In this document: piece after piece, positions 50,528 to 58,877 of the stretch
Layout of the letters: every line of letters starts with the position of its first letter
Numbering within the stretch: the first letter of the stretch is position 1
From: Fructobacillus papyrifericola
GTDB taxonomy: Bacteria; Bacillota; Bacilli; Lactobacillales; Lactobacillaceae
DNA length: 64,000 nt
Assembly (NCBI RefSeq): GCF_018437235.1
Contig: NZ_JAAMFJ010000001.1
Span: forward strand, 558,001-622,000
Direction: 5' to 3'
Notes under the pieces: model-generated
Seen by the model: only the letters and a program-made list of their open reading frames with translations
Database searches by the model: none
What the model was told of the DNA's origin: nothing
Translations under genes and position numbers: made by a program

Positions 50528-51457
50528 CTATAAAATCCCTGCCAAGTGCTTGGCAATTTTTTCGTGGTCGGCCAAACCGGGATGGTGTGGCCTGGTTTGA
50601 ATCTGCCAGTCGCTGGTATCAATCACCGTAAAGCAATCAAAGCGCGCGGCTTCTTCTTTAAAAATGTCTTGGAACTTGCCGTTCCAAGGTGTTAACAAAT
50701 AAAAATGCGCCTGGTGGAAACGTTTCACCAGTTCCAGCAAGTAGACCCGTAAGCCAAAGGCAAAGTCTTCCGCACTGGCACCATAGTTGGCGTCGTTTAA
50801 GCCATAGGCAACGACCACCTGGTCGGTTTGAACCCGCCGCCTGGGCAAGTCTTTGCCAACTCGCCAAAGGGCATCAATCGCCTTTGGCTCCTGGAAGGGG
50901 GCCGAAGTCGTCAGCCCCGTCCCGCCATAGGCAATCCGGTTCAATGGCCGGTCCAATTGACGGGCCAGCAGAGCCGGAAAGGACTGGGTTGGCCGGTGTC
51001 GGTCGTGTTCAACCCCCACCATAGCCTCACCAGCCACAATGGAATCGCCGACAAAGGTCAGATAAGGCCTTTCACCGGCCTTCCCTTCGCTTGGCAAAGT
51101 AGCCGTTAGTTCACCAGCACCGGTGTAGGAGACTTGGCTAATCGTGAGGCCGTTCTGCCAAAAGGCCACCTGCCCGGTTGCCCACTGGTCCAAAGTCAAC
51201 TGGTAGTCGTGCTGGCCGGCTTCTAAGAAAACCGTCAGCTCTCGGCCATCAGCCAAAAGTTCTTTTTCGTCCTGACCATCGACGGTCAAAGTCCACGCCA
51301 TGTCTGGATAATCATCATCAAAGAATAAGGAGAGCTGACCCGCCCCAGAGGAGGCAAAGGCCAAATAAGCGCCATATTGCGAACAGCGAATGCCGTCTTC
51401 TTCTTGTAGAGCCGACCATTCCGGTGAGGCAATCGTTAAGAGTTCTTTTTCCTTCAT
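50528..51457 (-). CDS. SGNH/GDSL-family esterase with N-terminal jelly-roll-like domain
   Basis: About 309 residues. The C-terminal two thirds show the SGNH blocks: LTFVGDSIVAGEA with the nucleophile Ser near 133, YGGTGLTTSAP with the Gly, VVVAYGLNDANYG with the Asn near 215, and a late Asp/His pair (PHHPGLADHEKIAKHL) near 290. The N-terminal third (FFDDDYPDMAWTLTVDGQ) resembles the beta-sandwich of family 2 carbohydrate esterases. No signal peptide, so probably intracellular deacetylation of sugars. The ATG overlaps the prs stop by one base (TGATG), indicating coupled translation with that gene. Confidence 0.86.
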   Translation of the reverse strand: MKEKELLTIASPEWSALQEEDGIRCSQYGAYLAFASSGAGQLSLFFDDDYPDMAWTLTVDGQDEKELLADGRELTVFLEAGQHDYQLTLDQWATGQVAFWQNGLTISQVSYTGAGELTATLPSEGKAGERPYLTFVGDSIVAGEAMVGVEHDRHRPTQSFPALLARQLDRPLNRIAYGGTGLTTSAPFQEPKAIDALWRVGKDLPRRRVQTDQVVVAYGLNDANYGASAEDFAFGLRVYLLELVKRFHQAHFYLLTPWNGKFQDIFKEEAARFDCFTVIDTSDWQIQTRPHHPGLADHEKIAKHLAGIL

Positions 51458-52422
51458 CACTGATCCTCCCGCTCGTCATTTGGCAGGAGTACTTGTGCTA
51501 AGGACTTCTGTTCGATCACCTGCTGCAATGCCTCGGCAAAGAGGTGGGCGACTGAAATCACTTCGAGCTTATCAAATTGCTTTTCTTCTGGAATGGCAAC
51601 CGTGTCTGAAATCAAAAGCCGGTCCAAATCGGAAGCCTGCAAGGCTTCGGACGCCTGATCGGAGAAGACTCCGTGGGTAGCCAAACCATCAATTTTAGCA
51701 GCGCCGGCCTTCTTCAAGGCCGAAGCCGCCTTCATCATCGTCAGGCCCGTATCAACCATGTCGGCCACAATAATGGCGTGCTTACCAGCAACATCCCCCG
51801 TCACCCGGGCCGGCTGGTTGGAATAACGATCCTGGTCGATAATCGCCCACTGGCTGTTAATGGCAGAGGCCAGGCGTTGAACCAATTTCAAAGTCGATGG
51901 ACCAGAAGCCACGCAGACAACTTCTTGGCCAACCAGGCCCTGCTTTTCCAAATAGTCGACTTGGGCCGGCAAGGCGATCAAGTGATCGACTGGAATGTCA
52001 AAGAAGCCTTGGACCTGGGCGGTGTGCAAGTCCATGGTCATCACCCGCTTAATGCCCTGCTCTTGGAGCATGTCGGCAATCAAACGGGCGACGATTGGTT
52101 CGCGCGAACGGGTCTTGCGATCCGAGCGGGCGTAGCCCATGTATGGGATGATCACGTTGATGGACTTGGCGGAAGTGCGCTTTGCGGCATCAATGAAGAT
52201 CATCAACTTCATGAAGTTTTCGTTGACCGGGTCAGCGATTGGGGCAATGACGTAAACGTCAATCCCACGGACGGATTCGACGATTCGTTCGTAAATTTCA
52301 CGGTCGGCAAAGGTCCGAATGTCAACGGGTGACAAGGGTACACCGAGTTTTTCGGCGACTTTTTCAGAGAATGCTTTGTTAATTCCTAAATCAAAGAGAC
52401 GAAATTTTGGATTAGCAGTCAT
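51457..52422 (-). CDS. ribose-phosphate pyrophosphokinase paralogue with altered active-site residues
   Basis: PRPP-synthetase-fold protein of 321 residues; classical Prs makes PRPP from ribose 5-phosphate and ATP. Overall similarity is clear (INVIIPYMGYARSDRKTRSR, MDLHTAQVQGFFDIPVDHL, in part). Several functional elements differ from the norm: FSDGE is FADRE, the PDHGGVTRA block is ASGPSTLKL, the catalytic-loop KRR is QDR, and DDxxDTxGT is ADMVDTGLT. It may be a regulatory or inactive second copy, with a canonical prs elsewhere. The ATG at 52422 follows GGAG by five bases. Coupled to the SGNH esterase downstream. Confidence 0.88.
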   Translation of the reverse strand: MTANPKFRLFDLGINKAFSEKVAEKLGVPLSPVDIRTFADREIYERIVESVRGIDVYVIAPIADPVNENFMKLMIFIDAAKRTSAKSINVIIPYMGYARSDRKTRSREPIVARLIADMLQEQGIKRVMTMDLHTAQVQGFFDIPVDHLIALPAQVDYLEKQGLVGQEVVCVASGPSTLKLVQRLASAINSQWAIIDQDRYSNQPARVTGDVAGKHAIIVADMVDTGLTMMKAASALKKAGAAKIDGLATHGVFSDQASEALQASDLDRLLISDTVAIPEEKQFDKLEVISVAHLFAEALQQVIEQKSLAQVLLPNDEREDQ

Positions 52423-52453
52423 ATTGGCTCCAGGCAAATGCTTCATTCTTCAA

Positions 52454-52495
52454 GACTGTCATTACAAAAACAGTCATCACTGTCATCATTATACT
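52454..52495 (-). promoter_or_regulatory. promoter and overlapping inverted repeats before the prs paralogue
   Basis: TATAAT (minus strand, 52490-52495) is followed at once by ATGACAGTGATGACTGT and then ATGACAGTC. The central ACTGT can pair with either flanking ACAGT, giving two mutually exclusive hairpins, or the repeats may be a protein operator at the transcription start. Confidence 0.45.
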
Positions 52496-52500
52496 AAATT

Positions 52501-55035
52501 TTAAGGCTTTTCTGACATAAAATCGGCCGGACTGAGATCAGCCATGCCCACCATGGGATCAATGCCCGCCTTCAAGTGGTCAACGGTCAGGATTCCCTCG
52601 GGCAAAGTCGCCTCGGTCGTTGCTTCTTCATCCACAGCCGCCGGCCTTGGTATAGGCTTATCGACAGCAGCACTGCTTTCAACAGTCCCCTTCGACTCGG
52701 CCGGCTTTTCTTCTGCAACCGTAGCCGCCTCACTTACTGAAAGATTGGCAGCAGCCGGCTTTTTCTCCGTCTTGCTAGCTGCAAGTGGCCGACTGGCAGC
52801 ACTCTCGCCCTTTAACAGGGCGGTCAGCTTGGTTTGCCGGGCCGGCACTTCGTTTTCGGCCGCATACTGGTAGGCGTCGTAGTCCCCCACCATGACCAGG
52901 GCTTCCTTGGCTCTAGTGATGGCCGTGTAAACCAGGTTTTGGTTCAGCATGATTTTAAACTGGGAACTCAATACGAGAATCACCAGCTTAAATTCGTTAC
53001 CCTGGGCCTTGTGAATGGTCGTCGCGTAGGCCAAAGTCAACTGGTTCAGCGTCTTGGTCGTGTACCAGACTTCCTGCCCGGCAAAGTCGACCACTAAGGC
53101 ATCGGCGGAAACGCCCTTATCGGCCTGGTTGTGCACGGCCACCACTTCGCCCATGTCCCCGTTATAAATGTCACGTTCGCTATCGTTTTCAAGCTGGAGG
53201 ACTTTGTCACCAAGACGAAAGACCGTGTCGCCGAACTGAAGCGTCTTTTGGCCCGGCTGAACCGGATTAAAAAGGTCTTGGGCCAGTTGGTTTAGGGCGT
53301 TTACCCCTGACACCGTCTTGTACATGGGGGCTAAAACCTGCACTTGATCGGCCGTAAAGCCCTTTTTAATGGCCGAAGCCAGGACCTGGCCGACGGCCGA
53401 CGGCACCTGGGCCGTCTTCGTCAAGAAGGTCGAGCGATCCTTTTGCTTTTCTTCAAAGTCGGCCGGCAGCTGACCCTGGTTAATGGCTGCAGCCAAGGCC
53501 GAGATGGACGAACCCTTTCCCTGCCGGTAAATCCGCTGAAGGGCCACGTGGTCGACCAGAGGGCTGTCAATCAAGTCGGCTAAGACGTTTCCTGGCCCCA
53601 CCGAAGGCAGCTGGTCCGCATCCCCCACCAAGACGACGTGCATGGTCTTAGGAATGGCGGAAAACAGCGTGGCAGCCAAAGCCGAATCAAGCATCGAGGC
53701 TTCATCAATCACCAGCAAGCCACCGGAAAGTGGGTTATCGGCATCGAATTCGGCGTCATCCCCATCGGAAATACCCAGTAAGCGGTGAATGGTCGTGGCT
53801 TCGTAGCCCGTAATTTCCGTCATTCGCTTGGCCGCACGGCCGGTTGGCGAGGCTAGGCGAACCCGTTGCTCCTTCAGCCATTCCTGGTCCTTGCCTTGGG
53901 CCTTGGCTTGTTTCTTGACCAGCGCTTCCCAGGTCTTAATCAAGGTCTTGGTCACCGTCGTCTTCCCGGTTCCCGGTCCGCCAGTTAAGACAAAAATTTG
54001 ACTGGAAAGGGCTTTTTTAACAGCTTCTTCTTGCACGTCGTCTAAGTTTAAGTTATCGGGTACAAAAAAGGCCTCGTCGATGGCAGCAGCCGTCGTTTCA
54101 ACGGCCGAGCGCTTTTCGGTCAACTGGCCAATTTTATCGGCCACCGTTTGTTCAGCAAGGGCCAAATCGCGTGGCTGATAAGCTCCGTCAGCAAAAGTCA
54201 GGCGGCCTTCGGCCACCAAAGCGCCGAGCGAGGCATCGACGGCCTGTTCATCAGCCTCTAACGCAGCCCCCAACATGGACCAGGCCGCTTCCTTGGCCTG
54301 TTGAACCGTCAAATAGGTGTGCCCATGGGCAAAGCAGGCCGCAGCAATGGCCGCAAAGACGCCGGCCTTCAAACGTTCCGGACTGTTTTCGTCAAAGCCA
54401 GCCGTTCGGGCAATGGCATCGACTTTTTTAAAGGGCAGACCGTCGACATCGTAAACCAGTTCATAGGGCTTTTCTTGCAAAATTGTCTGGGCTTCTTCCC
54501 CGTAGCGGTCAAAGAGCCGCCCGGCCAGATCAGCCGAAAGGCCGACCTTGTGTCCGAAGGCAAAGAGCCGCTCCAGTCCCATGTTGTTCTTCAGGGTCTC
54601 GACCATGTTTTCAGCGACCTTAGGCTTCAACAAACCGTTTAAGACGGTCGGATCGGCCAGAATCTTATCCAGGGCCTCTTCCCCCAAAGCATCAACCAGC
54701 TTTTCGGCTGTTTTCTTTCCAATCCCGGCAAAGTCCCCCGAAGAAAAGAAGGCTACCAGACCCTTTTCATCAGTAGCCACCTGGTTTTCGTAGCGGGCTG
54801 CTTGAAACTGCTGACCGTAGCGGGGGTGGGTCACCAGTTGGCCAAAGAAGGCGTAGGTCGAACCGGGCTTGACCGAGGCAAAGGTCCCGGTAACAATCAG
54901 TTCCTCTTCGTCCCAGTCGAAGTCATTCTCTTCCACCTGGACAGAGAGAATCTTAAAGTAGGAATCCTTGGCCGCAAAAATCACGTTTTGCAGCACACCC
55001 TTTACTTGATTGTCCTCAGAAATCGTTCTCGCCAT
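52501..55035 (-). CDS. recD2: RecD2 family DNA helicase
   Basis: SF1B helicase of 844 residues, the RecD-like protein found in bacteria without RecBC, involved in DNA repair and replication-fork maintenance. An N-terminal OB and helix-hairpin-helix region (SSGDFAGIGKKTAEKLVDAL near 95) precedes motif I LTGGPGTGKTTVTKTL near 350. DEASML (motif II) lies near 440, GDADQLPSVGPGN (motif III) near 465 and YATTIHKAQGNEF (motif V) near 665. The last 100 residues are a low-complexity Ala/Glu/Lys/Pro tail not needed by the helicase fold. ATG start after AGGA. Confidence 0.95.
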   Translation of the reverse strand: MARTISEDNQVKGVLQNVIFAAKDSYFKILSVQVEENDFDWDEEELIVTGTFASVKPGSTYAFFGQLVTHPRYGQQFQAARYENQVATDEKGLVAFFSSGDFAGIGKKTAEKLVDALGEEALDKILADPTVLNGLLKPKVAENMVETLKNNMGLERLFAFGHKVGLSADLAGRLFDRYGEEAQTILQEKPYELVYDVDGLPFKKVDAIARTAGFDENSPERLKAGVFAAIAAACFAHGHTYLTVQQAKEAAWSMLGAALEADEQAVDASLGALVAEGRLTFADGAYQPRDLALAEQTVADKIGQLTEKRSAVETTAAAIDEAFFVPDNLNLDDVQEEAVKKALSSQIFVLTGGPGTGKTTVTKTLIKTWEALVKKQAKAQGKDQEWLKEQRVRLASPTGRAAKRMTEITGYEATTIHRLLGISDGDDAEFDADNPLSGGLLVIDEASMLDSALAATLFSAIPKTMHVVLVGDADQLPSVGPGNVLADLIDSPLVDHVALQRIYRQGKGSSISALAAAINQGQLPADFEEKQKDRSTFLTKTAQVPSAVGQVLASAIKKGFTADQVQVLAPMYKTVSGVNALNQLAQDLFNPVQPGQKTLQFGDTVFRLGDKVLQLENDSERDIYNGDMGEVVAVHNQADKGVSADALVVDFAGQEVWYTTKTLNQLTLAYATTIHKAQGNEFKLVILVLSSQFKIMLNQNLVYTAITRAKEALVMVGDYDAYQYAAENEVPARQTKLTALLKGESAASRPLAASKTEKKPAAANLSVSEAATVAEEKPAESKGTVESSAAVDKPIPRPAAVDEEATTEATLPEGILTVDHLKAGIDPMVGMADLSPADFMSEKP

Positions 55036-55085
55036 CTCGTCCTACTCTAGTGTATGTACGGTACAAAGCGTACCATTAAAATCTT

Positions 55086-55742
55086 TTAAATCGTCGTTGA
55101 CGCATCCTGGGCCTTGTCCAAATAATCGGTCTGGTTCCAAGCCAGCAAGTTAAAATGCTTGCCATCGTCCGTTTGAATCGTGGTTGTCGACGTGTTGGAC
55201 AGGCCGCCCAGCCGGCTACGAATCTCGTCTCTTGGCACGCCCAATAAGTTCGTCATACCAAAGGTCAAAATCAAGCCGTGGGCAACGACCAAAACGGCCT
55301 CGTCCGGATAGTCCGCCGCCACCTGTTCAATGAAGCGGCGGAAGCGAGCAACTGCCTTAGTGTAGCCCTCGCCATGAAAGCCCTGGCCCTCAAAGTTTTC
55401 GAGGTGGTTTTGATAGGTGTCAAAGGCTTCCGGATAGTCCCGGGCGACGACTTCCTTCTTCTGCCCTTCCCAATCACCCAAGCCAACCTCGACGATGTTG
55501 GAGTGAAGGGATAGCTTGGGATCACCCGGCAGGCCATCCACAATGGTTTGGGCCGTCTTTTGGGCCCGTGGTAAAGGCGAGGAAAAGGCCCGGCCAATCT
55601 TCTTGTCCTTCAAGAAGCCGGCGACTTTGGCCATGTCCTCGTAGGAACTTTTGAGCAGTGGTGAATCACCATGCGCCCCCTGGAAGCGCTTTTCCAGGTT
55701 CCATTCCGTCTGTCCGTGTCGCACAAAGTAAAAAGTCGTCAT
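55086..55742 (-). CDS. histidine phosphatase (phosphoglycerate mutase-like) protein
   Basis: A 218-residue member of the histidine phosphatase superfamily: FYFVRHGQTEWNLEKRFQG has the catalytic RHG with His at residue 9, AFSSPLPRAQKTAQ supplies the second Arg near 55, and VLVVAHGLIL gives the second His near 150. It is of the GpmB/PhoE type, more likely a broad phosphatase than a glycolytic mutase. It overlaps the DUF1831 gene by four bases (ATGA), so both are translated together. Confidence 0.92.
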   Translation of the reverse strand: MTTFYFVRHGQTEWNLEKRFQGAHGDSPLLKSSYEDMAKVAGFLKDKKIGRAFSSPLPRAQKTAQTIVDGLPGDPKLSLHSNIVEVGLGDWEGQKKEVVARDYPEAFDTYQNHLENFEGQGFHGEGYTKAVARFRRFIEQVAADYPDEAVLVVAHGLILTFGMTNLLGVPRDEIRSRLGGLSNTSTTTIQTDDGKHFNLLAWNQTDYLDKAQDASTTI

Positions 55743-56077
55743 GCCACTTGCTCCAAGACCTGCCGGTCAACGAGTTCCTTGAAGTAGAAGGCCAGGAGCT
55801 CCTCCATGTCAGCCTTATCCGTCCGTTTTTCAATGGCAACGGGTCCACCAGCCGCACCGACGATGTCGACTTTGACAGCGGAAAGATCCTTTGAAACGAC
55901 AATCTTCAAAGAAATTGCCTGATCAAGTGCTGCTTCCGGCTGCAAAGAGCGCTTCAAAACAAAGGCCCCGGCGTTGTTTGCCAAAAAGCCCAGGTCCATG
56001 AGCGTAAACTTCTTAATCGAAGGACTGATGGCAAAGTCGCCCAGTCCCGCTACTGTCACTTGCTTTTGAAATGCCAT
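55739..56077 (-). CDS. DUF1831 family protein
   Basis: A 112-residue protein of the lactobacillar DUF1831 family, often found near cysteine desulfurase and tRNA-thiolation genes; function unknown. The sequence opens with AFQKQVTVAGLGDFAISPSI, has FTLMDLGFLANNAGAFVLKR (cited in full length of 20), then SLKIVVSKDLSAVKVDIVG, and lacks membrane segments. Start at the second Met, seven bases after AAAGGAG. It is the first gene of a pair with the histidine phosphatase. Confidence 0.85.
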   Translation of the reverse strand: MAFQKQVTVAGLGDFAISPSIKKFTLMDLGFLANNAGAFVLKRSLQPEAALDQAISLKIVVSKDLSAVKVDIVGAAGGPVAIEKRTDKADMEELLAFYFKELVDRQVLEQVA

Positions 56078-56107
56078 GTGCAATCTCCTTTTTCGTTTTG
56101 GGCCGTC

Positions 56108-57472
56108 TTAATGACGCAGCCCCTTTGGATAAAAGTTCTTCAATTGGCCGTTTACAAATTTGGCCCAGCCGACCCCGTTACCGCCGGCCTTCATCAAGAC
56201 GAAGCCCTTTTGCAGATCCGCCTTGGTCGTTAAGGCCTCACCGTGAATGTAGGCTGCCCATTCGCTTGGTTCATCAACGGCAAAAACCTGGGCGGCCTGG
56301 TCTGGCTGAATGGCCAGGGCCAAAGCATGGTCCGGTTCGAAGCGTTTCTTCTTAAAAGAGCCCAGGCAGAGACCGGCTCGCAGGATTTTCACTTTCCCAA
56401 AGGCTGGGCAGTCCTTTGGCAGCAAGAAGACCCGGTCGCCAAAGCGCACCAGCCGGTTCAAGTCAACGGATAATCCAGGCACCGTCTCCTTCAAGAAGTC
56501 TTGTAAGAGCTTTTCCTCATCAGCAGACAAGTGGTCGGCCTTTTGCTCCTTAACGGTCTTTGTACTCTTTTCGGCATCCGCCTTCTTTTGCAGCTTGGCC
56601 ACAAAGTGGCCCTCGCCAGGTAGGTCCTGCGGCCAAAGACGGGCCGTCTTCTTCAACTCTTCCTGGTTGCCTGCCCATTCGGGACGGCCGTCTGTGATAC
56701 CAGAGCCAGCGACTTTATCAATGGCTAAGAGTTCAAAGTCAGGGTACCTTTCAAGCAGGCTCGCAATCGTCTGCTCGTCTTCTTCCGGGGCAAAGGTACA
56801 GGTCGAATAAACCAAAATACCCCCGGGTTTAACTAGCTGAACGGCGTTTGCCAAAATCTCTTCGGAACGTTCCGCACATTCGCGCGGGTAGTCTTCCGAC
56901 CAGTAAGAAATGGCGTCCGGGTCCTTTCGAAACATCCCCTCGCCCGAACAGGGCGTATCCAGCAAGACCCGGTCGAAAAAGTCCGGCAGGAGCTTGGCCA
57001 AGTCCTTGGAATCGGCGGAGGAGACAATGGCGTTTTGGACGCCAAAGCGTTCGATGTTTTCAGAGAGCACCTTGGCTCGGCCAAAGAAGATCTCGTTTGT
57101 CCACAGCAGGCCCTGGCCCATCATTTGGCCGGCTAGCTGGGTTGACTTCCCCCCCGGAGCGGCCGCTAGATCCAGGACTTTTTCACCGGGCTTGGCTGCA
57201 ACAACTTCAGCGACAAACTGAGCCGAAGGTTCCTGGGAGTAGACCAGGCCGGTCGTATGCTCAATACTCTTACCAGACACTTGGCCGAAGTAGCCCTGTT
57301 TCGACCAGGGAATGGGCTCGTCTAAGCTGAGTGAACTTGGCTTTTGCTTGGCCTTTAAGGGATTGATTCGAAAGCCCTTGTCAACCGGCCCTTTCAAGGC
57401 CGCAAAAAAAGGCCCGCTTTCGTTGCCGAGCAGGTCTTGATATTTTGCGATGAATGCGTCTGGAAGTGCCAT
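56108..57472 (-). CDS. rsmF: rRNA m5C methyltransferase, RsmF/NOL1-NOP2-Sun family
   Basis: SAM-dependent cytosine-5 methyltransferase acting on 16S rRNA, about 454 residues. FRINPLKAK opens the PUA-like N-terminal part, then VLDLAAAPGGKSTQLAGQM (SAM motif I) near 105, VLLDTPCSGEGMFRKDP with the first catalytic-region Cys near 180 and LVYSTCTFAPEEDE with the nucleophile Cys near 232. The C-terminal RsmF-specific RNA-binding domain follows (GDRVFLLPKDCPAF and FVLMKAGGNGVGWAKFVNGQ in part). ATG at 57472 after GAGG. Confidence 0.93.
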   Translation of the reverse strand: MALPDAFIAKYQDLLGNESGPFFAALKGPVDKGFRINPLKAKQKPSSLSLDEPIPWSKQGYFGQVSGKSIEHTTGLVYSQEPSAQFVAEVVAAKPGEKVLDLAAAPGGKSTQLAGQMMGQGLLWTNEIFFGRAKVLSENIERFGVQNAIVSSADSKDLAKLLPDFFDRVLLDTPCSGEGMFRKDPDAISYWSEDYPRECAERSEEILANAVQLVKPGGILVYSTCTFAPEEDEQTIASLLERYPDFELLAIDKVAGSGITDGRPEWAGNQEELKKTARLWPQDLPGEGHFVAKLQKKADAEKSTKTVKEQKADHLSADEEKLLQDFLKETVPGLSVDLNRLVRFGDRVFLLPKDCPAFGKVKILRAGLCLGSFKKKRFEPDHALALAIQPDQAAQVFAVDEPSEWAAYIHGEALTTKADLQKGFVLMKAGGNGVGWAKFVNGQLKNFYPKGLRH

Positions 57473-57498
57473 CTTCACCTCATCTCGAGAATAATCTC

Positions 57499-58287
57499 TT
57501 ACAAATACTTTGCGTCTTCAACCGGGTCCTGTGATGTCAAAATCTTTGGACCATCCTTGGTAATGGCCAGGGTGTGCTCGTATTGAGCCGACCATGAACC
57601 ATCGGCAGTACGGACCGTCCAGCCATCTTCCGGCGTTTCGTCCGTCGTGACTTCCCAGCCGCCCATGTTAATCATCGGCTCAATGGTAATCGTCATCCCT
57701 TCCTTCAAGCGGAGGCCGTGACCGGCCTTTCCAAAGTGGGGAATTGCTGGGTCTTCGTGCATCGTTGGGCCAACACCGTGGCCGATGTACTGGCGAACAT
57801 CGCCGTAGCCCATTTCGTCTTCGGCATACTGTTGAATGGCGGCACCAATGTCACCCACCCGGTTTCCAACTACTGCCTGATCAATACCCAGGTAAAGGGA
57901 CTTCTTGGCCACGTCCATTAACTTTTGAACTTCCGGTGAAACTTCACCAACGGCATAGGACCAAGCCGAATCCGAAACCGCCCCGTCGAGGCCAACGACC
58001 GTGTCGACTTTGACCAAGTCACCGTTCTTTAACTTCAAGCCCTTGCGAGGCAGGCCGTGGGCCACTTCGTTGTTAACTGAAATCGTGACCGCGTACTTGA
58101 AACCTTCGAAACCGATTTGCAGGGGAACCCCACCGTGATCCTCGATGTAGGCCCTACACTTGGTCTCAATCTCCCAGGTATCAAGCCCGGGCTTAATCAA
58201 ATCCCGAAGCATGTGGTGCATGCCGGCGATGATGGCACCGGACTTGCGCATGGCTTCGATTTCACGTGGTGATTTCAAACTAATCAT
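57499..58287 (-). CDS. map: methionine aminopeptidase, type I
   Basis: Removes the initiator methionine from nascent proteins. The 262 residues are type I length. Metal and active-site residues are visible: NEVAHGLPRKG with His near 77, VKVDTVVGLDGAVSDSAWSY with the first Asp ligands near 95, YIGHGVGPTMHEDPAIPHFG with the His ligand near 170, MTITIEPMINMGG with Glu near 200 and YEHTLAITKDG with the last Glu near 235. AAAGGG ribosome site. It lies 26 bases before the rRNA methyltransferase in the same direction. Confidence 0.97.
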   Translation of the reverse strand: MISLKSPREIEAMRKSGAIIAGMHHMLRDLIKPGLDTWEIETKCRAYIEDHGGVPLQIGFEGFKYAVTISVNNEVAHGLPRKGLKLKNGDLVKVDTVVGLDGAVSDSAWSYAVGEVSPEVQKLMDVAKKSLYLGIDQAVVGNRVGDIGAAIQQYAEDEMGYGDVRQYIGHGVGPTMHEDPAIPHFGKAGHGLRLKEGMTITIEPMINMGGWEVTTDETPEDGWTVRTADGSWSAQYEHTLAITKDGPKILTSQDPVEDAKYL

Positions 58288-58392
58288 GAATGTCCCTTTC
58301 TCGTCTTTTAAAGTACTTTCATTATACCATTTTCGCCCTGGACAAAACGGTCGAAAAGCGCTTTTTTGTCCAGTCGATTTTGGCCCTTTCAG

Positions 58393-58421
58393 TTGACTTT
58401 TCTAAAGTCCAAAGCCATAAT
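58393..58421 (+). promoter_or_regulatory. promoter of the YtxH-like gene
   Basis: TTGACT (58393-58398), 17-base spacer, CATAAT (58416-58421), giving a leader of about 27 bases with a strong AAAGGAG site. Confidence 0.7.
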
Positions 58422-58454
58422 GAAGAAAAGAAGAAGGAAAAGGAGTCTCTGATT

Positions 58455-58814
58455 ATGAAGAACTTTTTACTTGGTGTTTCATTGTTTGGTAACGCAGCAT
58501 TGGCATACGCTTTGTTGAAGGATGACGACCGTGTCGCCGACTTGAAAGACAAGGCCCAAGACGCTGTCGAAGCCGGTAAGGCAAAGGGTCAAGAAGCCTT
58601 CGCCTACGGGAAGCAAAAGGCCGCCGATTTGACGGAAGCCGGTAAGCAAAAGGCAGCGGACCTGACGGAAGCTGGCAAAGAAAAGGCCAACCAAGCCAAG
58701 GGCAAGTTCCAAGAAGTCAAGGGACAGGCCGCCGCTAACAAGGAAGAAGCTGCCAAGTCATTGGATGACCAATTGGCCGAATTGAAGGAACGCGCGGGCG
58801 TTTCCGAAAACTAA
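58455..58814 (+). CDS. YtxH-like small protein with late-embryogenesis-type helical repeats
   Basis: A 119-residue protein. A short N-terminal hydrophobic segment (FLLGVSLFGNAALAYALL, residues 3-20) may anchor it in the membrane. The rest is Ala/Lys/Glu/Gln-rich with near-identical 11-residue units, such as KQKAADLTEAG occurring twice and followed by KEKANQAKG. This resembles YtxH and LEA/apolipoprotein-like amphipathic proteins linked to general stress in Bacilli. Role here unknown. It has its own consensus promoter and a bidirectional terminator, so it is probably well expressed. Confidence 0.8.
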   Translation: MKNFLLGVSLFGNAALAYALLKDDDRVADLKDKAQDAVEAGKAKGQEAFAYGKQKAADLTEAGKQKAADLTEAGKEKANQAKGKFQEVKGQAAANKEEAAKSLDDQLAELKERAGVSEN

Positions 58815-58832
58815 TTCCAAAAAAATTTCAAA

Positions 58833-58866
58833 CAAAAAAGCAGAACCCAATCGGTTCTGCTTTTTC
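58833..58866. terminator. bidirectional terminator between the YtxH-like gene and dacA
   Basis: AAAAAAGCAGAACC and GGTTCTGCTTTTT with a CAATC loop, between convergent genes. Confidence 0.9.
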
Positions 58867-58877
58867 TTTTGCTTCAA

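Noticed and set aside
55060-55074. GGTAC-GCTTT-GTACC inverted repeat before recD2 as an operator
   Set aside because: The arms are five bases and no regulator is suggested by the context. It is too weak to call.
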